A DNA stretch of 64,000 nucleotides, from contig NZ_RQJP01000006.1 in NCBI RefSeq assembly GCF_003858645.1, positions 1-64,000 of the forward strand. The letters run 5' to 3'. The stretch comes from Larkinella knui (lineage in GTDB: Bacteria > Bacteroidota > Bacteroidia > Cytophagales > Spirosomataceae). This document shows, piece by piece, positions 1-9,600 of the stretch (position 1 is the stretch's first letter; each line of letters begins with the position of its first letter). Below the pieces are notes generated by a model. That model saw only the letters and a list, made by a program, of their open reading frames with translations. It did not search any database and was not told the DNA's origin. The position numbers and the translations under genes were made by a program.

Positions 1-2
1 CG

Positions 3-2456
3 CCGGTGCCACCGGCCGTCTCCCCGCTGGCGGCCGTGGTCCATACCGCCTTTAGCTCGGCTCCCCTGCCGGTCTTCACCGATCCGGAGCAGAGCCCCTT
101 GACGTATGAGTTGACGGGCTTACCCAGTCCCCTGAGCTTCAACGCCAGTAGCCGGGTGGTGTCGGGCACGCCCACCACCAGCGGCACCTTCAGCCTCACG
201 TACAGTGCCACCGATCAGGGGGGCGCTAAAACCCCACTCGTTGTTTCGCTCGTCGTCAGCCCGGCCCCGCCCGCCAATACGGCCCCGGTGGCACCGGCGG
301 TTTCATCCCTGACGGCCACCGTCAATGTCGCTTACGCGACGACGCTGCCGGTCTTCACCGATGCCCAGAATGATCCGCTGACCTACACGCTGACAGGGCT
401 GCCCGCCCCCCTGAGCTTCAACGCCACCACCCGGGTGATTGCCGGCACGCCCACCGCCAGTGGCACGTTCCCCCTGACGTATTCGGCCAGTGACGGCCTG
501 CTCTCGCAGGCGGTCAGCATTGCCCTGACGGTCAACACCGGGGGCACCACGCCACCGGCCCCGGCGGCTAACTACGATGGCTACCTGGCCAAGGACCTCA
601 ACTGCACCACGCTCTCGGGCTGGGCCTGGGAGCGGGCCAAAGGCAATGCCGTAGTCACCATCGAGTTCTTCCAGGGTGCGTCCATCGCTACTGGCCAACT
701 GCTAGGCACCACGGCGGCCAATATCTTCCGGCAGGATCTGCTCAATGCGGGCAAAGGCAACGGCGAGCACGGCTTTGACTTTGCCATTCCCGAAGCCCTC
801 AAGGACGGCCAGCCCCGCCAGATCTGGGCCCGGGTGCAGGGCTCCGAGTTCATCCTCAAGGATGCCCCCAAGACCCTCACCTGTGGTAGCCCGGGCACAC
901 CCCCGCCTACCAATACCGCCCCGGTGGCGCCGGCGGTGGGCCCCCTGACAGCGACGGTCAACGTAGCCTTTACGGCCAGTGCGCTGCCGGTCTTCACCGA
1001 TGCCCAGAACGATCCGCTGACCTACACGCTGACGGGGCTGCCTGCCCCCCTGAGCTTCAACGCCACCACCCGGGTGATTTCGGGCACGCCCACCGCCAGT
1101 GGTACGTTCACCCTGACGTATTCGGCCAGTGACGGCCAACTCGCGCAGGCGGTGACGCTGACGCTGACGGTCAACACCGGGGGCACCACACCCCCGGCTC
1201 CGGCGGCTAACTACGACGGCTACCTGGCCAAGGACCTCAACTGCACCACACTCTCGGGCTGGGCCTGGGAGCGGGCCAAAGGCAATGCCGTGGTCACCAT
1301 CGAGTTCTTCCAGGGCGCGTCCATCGCTACTGGCCAGCTGCTGGGCACCACGGCGGCCAATATCTTCCGGCAGGATCTGCTCAATGCGGGCAAAGGCAAC
1401 GGCGAGCACGGCTTTGACTTTGCCATTCCCGAAGCCCTCAAGGACGGCCAGCCCCGCCAGATCTGGGCCCGCGTGCAGGGCTCCGAGTTCATCCTCAAGG
1501 ATGCTCCCAAGACCCTCACCTGTGGTAGCCCGGGCACACCCCCGCCCGCCAATACGGCCCCGGTGGCTCCAGCGGTGGGACCCCTGACGGCCACCGTCAA
1601 TGGGGCTTTCACCACCACGCTGCCGGTCTTCACCGATGCCCAGAACGATCCGCTGACCTACACGCTGACAGGACTGCCCGCCCCCCTGACCTTCAATGCC
1701 ACCACCCGGGTAATTTCGGGTACGCCCACCGCCAGTGGCACGTTCACCCTGACGTATTCGGCCAGTGACGGCCCGCTCTCGCAGGCGGTGACGCTGACGC
1801 TGACGGTCAACACCGGGGGCACCACGCCCCCGCCGACCAGTAGCGGCAGCGGACCGGGCAACTATGAGGGGTATCTGGACATTGTCAATTGCAGCAGCAT
1901 TCAGGGCTGGATCTGGGATCGCAACCGCCCCAACACACCCATCACCGTCGAATTTGTCGATGGCACCAGTGTGGTAGGCAGCACCGATGCGGGCCTCTTC
2001 CGGCCAGATCTGAAGACGGCCGGCAAGGGCGATGGCAACCACGGCTACAGTTTCGAGGTGCCCGCTTCGCTGCGCGATGGCAAGCCCCACGCCATCAGCG
2101 GGCGGGTGCCCGCCAGCGGCTACACCCTCAAGTGGTCACCCAAAACGCTTACCTGCCCAAGCGGCAGCCGGCAGGGCGTCGAGCAGGGGGGGACACAGGT
2201 GCGCCTGGCGCTGACGGTGAGTCCCAACCCCAGCCGGGGGCGGGTGGAAGTCAGTTACGAGGTGGCCGCCGGGCAGTGGGCGGATCTGCAGGTAGTGGAT
2301 CTGCTGGGGCGGTCGCTCTGGGAGAAAGCGCTGCTGGGCAGCGGCCAGCCCGAGCGGCAAACGATCGATCTGAGTGGGGTGGCCCCGGCCGTGTACCTGC
2401 TTCAGTTGCAGACGGCCAAACAGATTGTCACCAAACGCCTGCTGATCAACCGCTAA
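3..2456 (+). CDS. Giant Ig-repeat T9SS cargo protein, 5' end outside window
   Basis: The reading frame is open to the left edge, so only the C-terminal 817 or so residues are visible; the GTG at position 6 is an internal valine. The visible part contains four He_PIG-type putative Ig units (pattern PxxTLPVFTD...LTYxLTGLP..LSFN...RVISGTP) alternating with three copies of a roughly 100-residue module of unknown function (570-884, 1209-1523, 1860-2156). The last 80 or so residues (VSPNPSRGRV..., LQVVDLLGR, KRLLINR) form a type A T9SS sorting domain, so the protein is expected to be exported by T9SS and anchored at or released from the cell surface. It is a tandem paralogue of the gene at 3667, and its missing N-terminus may also carry an enzyme head (inference). 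The gene is visibly GC-richer than its surroundings. Confidence 0.85.
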   Translation, partial: PVPPAVSPLAAVVHTAFSSAPLPVFTDPEQSPLTYELTGLPSPLSFNASSRVVSGTPTTSGTFSLTYSATDQGGAKTPLVVSLVVSPAPPANTAPVAPAVSSLTATVNVAYATTLPVFTDAQNDPLTYTLTGLPAPLSFNATTRVIAGTPTASGTFPLTYSASDGLLSQAVSIALTVNTGGTTPPAPAANYDGYLAKDLNCTTLSGWAWERAKGNAVVTIEFFQGASIATGQLLGTTAANIFRQDLLNAGKGNGEHGFDFAIPEALKDGQPRQIWARVQGSEFILKDAPKTLTCGSPGTPPPTNTAPVAPAVGPLTATVNVAFTASALPVFTDAQNDPLTYTLTGLPAPLSFNATTRVISGTPTASGTFTLTYSASDGQLAQAVTLTLTVNTGGTTPPAPAANYDGYLAKDLNCTTLSGWAWERAKGNAVVTIEFFQGASIATGQLLGTTAANIFRQDLLNAGKGNGEHGFDFAIPEALKDGQPRQIWARVQGSEFILKDAPKTLTCGSPGTPPPANTAPVAPAVGPLTATVNGAFTTTLPVFTDAQNDPLTYTLTGLPAPLTFNATTRVISGTPTASGTFTLTYSASDGPLSQAVTLTLTVNTGGTTPPPTSSGSGPGNYEGYLDIVNCSSIQGWIWDRNRPNTPITVEFVDGTSVVGSTDAGLFRPDLKTAGKGDGNHGYSFEVPASLRDGKPHAISGRVPASGYTLKWSPKTLTCPSGSRQGVEQGGTQVRLALTVSPNPSRGRVEVSYEVAAGQWADLQVVDLLGRSLWEKALLGSGQPERQTIDLSGVAPAVYLLQLQTAKQIVTKRLLINR
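570..884 (+). repeat. Module repeat copy 1 in the truncated cargo gene
   Basis: This 315-bp stretch encodes a module that begins NYDGYL, continues with LNC and GWAWE, and ends APKTLTC. It is almost identical at DNA level to 1209-1523, 639 bp downstream. The adjacent He_PIG unit is repeated with it, so the duplicated unit is about 639 bp. The near-identity suggests recent duplication or gene conversion. Confidence 0.85.
1209..1523 (+). repeat. Module repeat copy 2 in the truncated cargo gene
   Basis: This is the second near-identical 315-bp copy of 570-884, offset by 639 bp and in the same reading frame. The third, diverged copy in this gene (1860-2156) resembles the last module of the neighbouring gene at 9946-10242 more than it resembles these two. 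Confidence 0.85.
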
Positions 2457-2476
2457 CCCACCAGCTTCTTGGGTCA

Positions 2477-2514
2477 TGAAAAAACCGCCGGTAGCGCTAC
2501 CGGCGGTTTTTTCA
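2477..2514. terminator. Bidirectional intrinsic terminator
   Basis: A perfect palindrome has GC-rich arms (ACCGCCGGTAG / CTACCGGCGGT) flanked by A6 on the left and T6 on the right. It lies between the convergent cargo gene and ispE and fits termination in both directions. Confidence 0.85.
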
Positions 2515-2542
2515 TTAAATGAACCATTCTTGGGATTAGTGA

Positions 2543-3349
2543 TTATACGGTTTTCTGCCAGACCTGGTAGTTGCTGAAGTGGTCGGGTAAGGATACCGCT
2601 TGCTCAAAAATACCGTAAATAGTTGACCCTGAACCACTCATACTGGCATATACAGCCCCTGACTGGTATAGTTCTTGTTTGATCGTATCCAGAACAGGAT
2701 AGCGTTGAAAAAGGCTGGTTTCAAAATCGTTCCGGATTGTTTTTTGCCAGGTATCGATCGGTGCCTGTAGCAAAGTTCGGAGCGATATTGCCGGTTTTTG
2801 CGGGCGAACATTCGCATAAGCTTCCGCCGTTGAAATAGCCAGATTGGGATAAACCAGAACAATCGTATAGCCACGCAGAGATACATCAATGTCTTCAAAA
2901 TGGTCCCCTTTTTCGAGGCAATACAGAGGGCGGTTCCGAATAAAAAAAGCACAATCGCTGCCCAGTTGGCGTGCGTACATTTCCAATTGCTCTACTGCCA
3001 ATGCCAGACTGAATTGCTCATTCAACAGACGAAGTGTACAGGCGGCATCGGCCGATCCTCCTCCCAGGCCAGCACCGATCGGAATCATTTTGTGCAGGTA
3101 CATCTGGATGGGCGGTAGCTCAACATCGTGCTTCAAAAGTTCATAGGCCCGCATACACAGGTTCGTGGCCGAATCGCCCGGGATGGTGGCTCCACTGATC
3201 GTAAAGGAGTTTTTTGAAGCCGGAATGATTTCGAGCAGATCATTCAGCGGAACCGGATAGAAGCAAGATTCGAGGTTATGGAAACCATCCGATCGTTTTT
3301 CGGTGATGTGTAAACCGAGGTTAATTTTCGCGTTGGGAAAGAGTATCAT
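2543..3349 (-). CDS. ispE: 4-diphosphocytidyl-2-C-methyl-D-erythritol kinase
   Basis: This cytoplasmic GHMP-family kinase phosphorylates CDP-methylerythritol at the 2-hydroxyl in the MEP pathway for isoprenoid precursors. The 268-residue protein opens with PNAKINLGLHI, the family N-terminus that includes the catalytic lysine. It carries the glycine-rich GHMP ATP-binding motif PIGAGLGGGSADAA near residues 90-105 and a C-terminal MSGSGSTIYG segment typical of IspE. Length is normal for the family. The start is the ATG giving MILFPNAKIN. It stands alone between two giant surface-protein genes transcribed from the other strand, so it is probably monocistronic. Confidence 0.95.
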   Translation of the reverse strand: MILFPNAKINLGLHITEKRSDGFHNLESCFYPVPLNDLLEIIPASKNSFTISGATIPGDSATNLCMRAYELLKHDVELPPIQMYLHKMIPIGAGLGGGSADAACTLRLLNEQFSLALAVEQLEMYARQLGSDCAFFIRNRPLYCLEKGDHFEDIDVSLRGYTIVLVYPNLAISTAEAYANVRPQKPAISLRTLLQAPIDTWQKTIRNDFETSLFQRYPVLDTIKQELYQSGAVYASMSGSGSTIYGIFEQAVSLPDHFSNYQVWQKTV

Positions 3350-3666
3350 TAAAGACAGATTGGGACCTTTTAATAATTTTTTAAAATAACTGCATGTTAT
3401 CCTATGTGACTATAGCACTGAATTATAAAACTTTAAGTCTACCGTTTAGTAAATTTGGTAAACTTAAAGATTGAACCCTTTTGGATTTTTCCTATATTTC
3501 CAACAGAATTTCCCTGCAAAATTCAAAATTTCAGGGATTAAATATACAGTACTTCGATCTGTTAATTCCTTTTTATCGCCTGAAATGGAGTGTTCCCCAT
3601 CCTATCTTGTCTATTGCTGTGAAGTACGATCTGCGCTGAATGACACGTTAAAGTAAACTTTATCTT
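3350..3666. other. Divergent intergenic region
   Basis: This 317-bp AT-rich gap separates ispE from the giant sugar-dehydrogenase gene. Apart from the promoter-like box at 3450-3457 I see no convincing gene, RNA or repeat here. I found no clear -7 box for ispE. Confidence 0.5.
3450..3457 (+). promoter_or_regulatory. Bacteroidota -7 box candidate
   Basis: TAAATTTG matches the Bacteroidota -7 consensus TAnnTTTG and points toward the cargo gene at 3667. It implies a leader of about 200 nt. I did not find a strong -33 element, so this is tentative. Confidence 0.35.
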
Positions 3667-6600
3667 ATGACAAACCTCTGTACTCAACTCAAAAGTTTAA
3701 TCCTGGTATTTACTCTGATCACTGGTTTTGTATCGACGGCTTATAGCCAGTATAAGCCCAGTTTCTCGGAGGAAGTGTATGCAAGCGATCTGGCCGGTGC
3801 CGTTGGATTTACGTTTGACAAAAACGGGGCTATGTATGTTTGGGGCATCGATGGGCGGGTTACCCGCGTTGATCCCCAGACGAAGCAAAAATCACAATTA
3901 TTGGATATTTCGGGTGAAATTGGCCGTTACGACGATTTTGGATTGCTGGGCATGGCCCTGGATAACAATTTTCTGACGAACGGGCGGTTTTACCTCTATT
4001 ACGTCATTAAGTATGCTTCCGTGAAATGGCAGGGTACGTATGCCCGGATTACGCGCTACGAAGCTAATAAAGATGACGGTTTTCGATCCATCAAACCCAA
4101 TAGCCGTAAGGTTTTAATTGGGGATCCCGACCCCAATAATCCCAGCAAAGGGGTTCCCGGCGACTGTATTCCGCTGACGTCCAGTTCACACGCGGGTGGC
4201 GGCATATCGATGGGAGAAGATGGCACGCTGCTCATTCCGACCGGCGACGGAGCCGCGCCGGCCTTCGATCAGGGTTCTTACTCCGAATCGTACTACAGCC
4301 AGTCCATTCAAAACGGGTTTATCACAGCTGCGGAAAATATCGGCAGTTACCGTTCGCAGGTCGACTATTCGTTGTCAGGAAAGGTCCTTCGAATCAATCC
4401 GGAAAACGGCGACGGCGTACCGGGCAACCCAAACTATGACCCCAGCGCGCCCCGGTCTATTAAAAGCCGGATTTTCGCTTCGGGGCTTCGCCAACCCTTC
4501 CGGAGTTCCGTTCGTCCAAACACGGGTAGCGGAGATATAAACTCCGGCAATCCGGGGGCTTTATACGTGGGTGATGTGGGCTTTACGGACTGGGAAGAGA
4601 TTAACGTCATTAAGAAAGGAGCCAACTACGGCTGGCCTTTTGAAGAAGGCATGGTTCCTTCTACGCGTCCTTACAGCAAAACGGAATACAAACCCGCCGG
4701 AGTAACGTTCTCTAAACCGTCTATCGCCTGGCGATCCGGACCGGGGCAGGTTAACCGCAACGGAACGATGACCGCTGTCAGCAACACCCCGGCCGGTGTG
4801 CTGCCGGGCTATTGTTCGATCGGCGGCAGCTGGCACCCCGGCGGGGGAAATTACCCGGCCGAATACCAGAACGCGTATTATTTTGCCGATTTCAACGGAG
4901 GGTGGATTTCTAAAATGTCTTTTGACAGCGACAACCAGCCCCAACCCGAAACGCTGACGAAGCTCCTCGACGGTGGTAGCTCCTACCAGTATATCACCTG
5001 CATCGCTTTCAATCCGATAGACAAAAACATGTACTACCTGCGTTATCCGGAAGATGGCGGAGAACGCGTACGGCGGGTGGTTTACAATGGTTCAACCGGC
5101 GGCAGCCCTCCGGTGGCAATTATTTTAGCGGATAAAACGAACGGAGCGAGTCCATTAACCGTCAAATTTACCGGTAATACCTCCTATGACCCCGAAGGAA
5201 AAGCCATAACGTATGCCTGGGATTTTGGTGATAACACGAGCAGCACCTCCGCCAACCCGGAACATACGTTTACAACGAACGCGACCTCGACGGCGTTTAC
5301 CGTCAAACTGACCGTAACCGATCCGGATGGCAAGACCAGTCAGACAACGAAGGTCATCACCGTCAGCAGTGCCAACAATACGGCTCCGGTGATTGTCAGC
5401 ACCAGCATCGACGCGCTGACGCAGATGAATCTGGATGAAATCCGGAACATAAACCTGTCGGCGGTGATCACCGATGAGACCCCCGCCAATCAGTTGAGTT
5501 ACAAATGGACGGTTTCGTTGTTTCACAATGATCACCAGCACGATGATTTTATCACTACCAGTCAAACCTCGACGGCTTCTTTACCGCCCATCGGCTGCGA
5601 CGGTACGCTGACTTTCTGGTATGGCGTGAAGCTGGAAGTAACCGATGCGGGGGGCCTGAAGTCAGAAACCATCCGGTATATTTATCCGGATTGCCCCGGA
5701 ACGGCGCAAACGATTACGCTCAATAACATTGCCGACCGAGCCCCCAATTCGCCCGCTTTCACGCCCGAAGCATCAGCCTCGTCGGGAAAACCGGTTGTTT
5801 TCTACGTTATTGAAGGACCGGCGGTGATTGCAGAAGGGAAGGTTTTTCTGACGGGACGACTGGGAAAAGTAACCATTCGGGCGGCCCAGCACGGTGGCGG
5901 AGGTTTCAAACCTGCGCGCCCGGTTGAAAAATCGTTCAATGTGGTTTCCGACGCTGCGGATAAACAACCCCCAACGGCTCCAACCTCGCTGGCATTGAGT
6001 AACATCACGCAAAATTCAATGCGGTTAACGTGGAACGCATCGACAGACAATTCCGGCGTTGCCAGTTATGAAGTCTATCGGAATAACGCCAAAATCGGTG
6101 ACGTGACCTCCGGTACCAGCTACAACGCCACGGGTCTGACGGCGGGCACCGAATATTATTTCTTCGTTCGGGCGGTAGATGCCACCGGAAACGTGTCGGC
6201 CAACAGCAATACCGCCACCGGAACCACCACCGGAACCTCTACGCCACCCACCAACGGGCCGCCAACGGCACCTTCCGTGGCGAATTTAACGGCTACAGTC
6301 AATGCCAGTTTCACTTCGAATGCGCTGACGCCGTTTACGGATCCGGATGGTGATCCGCTAACGTACACCCTGACCGGGCTACCTGCTTCATTGAGTTTCA
6401 ATGCCAGTACCCGCGTCATCAGCGGTACTCCGACGCAGGCGACTTCCTACAATTTGACGTATACCGCAACGGATAATATCAACCCCGCGGTTAGTACCAC
6501 CTTTACGTTGACAGTGAACACGGCTGGCACGGGCAATCCGCCACCAGTGGTTACCGGTAATTTTGAAGGGTATCTGGATCAGGTCAATTGCAATACAATT

Positions 6601-9600
6601 TCGGGCTGGGTGTTCAATTACGACAGCCCCAATGCGCCCTATACCGTTGAATTTCTGGCAGCAACCGGTTCCAATCCTTCGATCGAATCAGCCACGGTGA
6701 TCGGCACGACGGTAGCCAACATCTTCCGTCAGGATTTAGTAACCGCCGGGAAAGGCAACGGTATCCATGGCTACAGTTTTATAGTTCCGAACAGCATTAA
6801 AAATAGCCAGCAGCAGACCATCTGGGGACGGGTCCAGGGATCGACGTATGTCCTGAACTGGTCACCTAAAACGTTAACCTGCGAAGGCTCCGGAACGCCA
6901 ACGAATCCGCCCCCGGTCAAACCGGCGGTATCCCCGCTGGCGGCCACCGTCAACGTAGCGTATTCGTATACTCTGCCGGTGTTCACCGATAGTGAACCAC
7001 TGACGTATGCCTTGACCGGATTGCCTTCCGGCCTGAGCTTCGATGCCGGTTCGCGTGTTATTTCCGGAACGCCAACCCAGCAGGGCACCTTCACACTGAC
7101 CTATTCGGCCACCGACAGTCAGAATAAAACCGATCTGTCGATCACGCTGGCCGTTGCCGCCGGTGGAACGCCAACGAATCCACCCCCGGTCAAACCGGCG
7201 GTATCCCCGCTGGCGGCCACCGTCAACGTAGCGTATTCATATACGCTGCCGGTTTTCACCGATAGCGAGCCGCTGACGTATGCCTTGACCGGATTACCAT
7301 CCGGCTTGAGTTTCAACGCCGGCACCCGCGTCATTTCCGGAACGCCGACCCAACAGGGCACCTTCACGCTGACCTATTCGGCCACCGACAGTCAGAATAA
7401 AACCGATCTGTCCATTACTCTGGTCGTTGGAGCAGGCGGCAACCCGGTGGTTACCGGCAACTTTGAAGGGTATCTGGATGGCGTCAATTGTTCGTCATTC
7501 TCCGGCTGGGTCTGGGATCGGGACAAACCCAACACGCCAATAACCGTTGAATTTCTGGATGGTGCCACCGCAGCGACGGCGGTCTCCATCGGTTCGATTT
7601 CGGCCGATATTTATCGCCAGGACCTCAAGAATGCCAACAAAGGCAATGGGGCCCACGGGTATAACTTCACGGTGCCCGAAAGTGTCAAAGATAACCAGAC
7701 GCATACGATTTGGGGGCGGGTGCAGGGGTCGACCTTTATCCTGACGTGGTCGCCTAAAACCATCAATTGCGCCGGAACCGGCACCCCGACCAATGCCGCT
7801 CCGGTGGCTCCGGCGGTTTCGGCTCTGACGGCTACGGTCAATACCGCTTTCACCTCCAGTGCGTTGCCGGTCTTCACCGATGCCGAAAACGATCCGTTGA
7901 CTTATACGCTGACGGGATTGCCAAACGGCTTATCCTTCAATGCGGGTACGCGGGTCATCACCGGAACACCGACCCAGCAGGGTACTTTCACGCTGACCTA
8001 TTCAGCCACCGACAACAAGCACCCGGCCGTTGCCACGACCCTGACGCTGACGATCAACAACCCATCGACTCCTCCTCCAGCCGGAGCTTATGAAGGCTAT
8101 CTGGACGTGATCAACTGTGATGGTGACATTTTTGGCTGGGTTTGGGATGCCAATCAGCCGAATACTCCGCTGGCTATTGAGGTGCGGGATGGTGATAATC
8201 TCATCGCCACGATTACCGCTTCACTGGCGCGGCCCGATCTGGTAAGCGCTCAGAAAGGAAACGGCCAGCACGGCTACTCTTACATCATTCCCGCAACCCT
8301 GAAAAATGGCCAGAACCACAGCATCGGAATGCGGGTTCAGGGAACTTCGTACGAATTGATGGGATCCCCTAAAACGCTCAACTGCCCGGGAACGGGCAAT
8401 CCGTTCCCGGAAGATCCGACGAATCAAGCGCCGACCGGACCCGTGTTGGCTACGCAAAACCGGGAAATTGGCGTCGCGACGACGTATACGATTCCCGCCT
8501 TTACCGATCCAGAAGGAGAGTCACTGATTTATGCCCTCAATGGTTCCGTTCCGGGCTTAACGTATTCGGCCGCTACCCGGACGCTGAGTGGTTCGCCCAC
8601 TACGTTAGGAACGTTCACGACCAGTTTAATTGTGACTGATCCGAAAGGAAAAACGGCTTCGGCACTGCTCACATTTGTGATCACAAACGCGGCTCCACCG
8701 ACCAATACGGCTCCGGTAGCTCCGGCAGTTTCGGCCCTGACGGCCACGGTCAATACCGCTTTCACCTCCAGTGCACTGCCGGTTTTCACCGATGCCGAAA
8801 ATGATCCGCTGACCTACGCGCTGACGGGATTGCCGAACGGTTTGACCTTCAATACCGGCAGTCGGATCATCACCGGAACACCGACCCAGCAGGGTGCTTT
8901 CACGCTGACCTATTCGGCCACGGATGGAAAAATAGCCTCTTCGGTCACCTTTACCCTGACGGTATCTGCGGGTGGAACAACCCCGCCACCCGCACCAGCC
9001 GCCAATTTTGACGGTTATCTGACGCAGGAGGCCAATTGTAATACACTTTCAGGCTGGGCTTTTGATCGTACCAATGTCAATGCCGTGGTCACCATCGAGT
9101 TTTTCGATGGCCCTTCCATTGCCGCCGGTACACCATTGGGCTCTATTCCTGCGAACGTTTTTCAGCAACATTTGAAAGATGCCGGAAAAGGAAATGGGAT
9201 ACACTGGTTCGACTTCCCGATACCGGAGAGTATTAAAAACGGCCAGAACCATACCATTTGGGCGCGGGTGCAGAATTCAGAGTTTATCCTCAAATGGGCT
9301 CCTAAAACCATCAATTGCGCCGGAACCGGCACCCCGACCAATGCCGCTCCGGTGGCTCCGGCGGTTTCGGCTCTGACGGCTACGGTCAATACCGCTTTCA
9401 CCTCCAGTGCGCTGCCGGTCTTCACCGATGCCGAAAATGATCCGTTGACTTATACGCTGACAGGATTACCAAACGGTTTATCATTCAATGCGGGTACGCG
9501 GGTCATTACCGGAACACCGACCCAGCAGGGCGCTTTCACGCTGACCTATTCGGCTACCGACAACAAGCACCCGGCCGTTGCCACGACCCTGACGCTGACG

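Noticed and set aside
702-2090. Long open frame on the minus strand inside the first cargo gene
   Set aside because: It is antisense to the repeats, is GC-driven and mirrors the repeat period. The plus-strand frame carries the recognisable domains.
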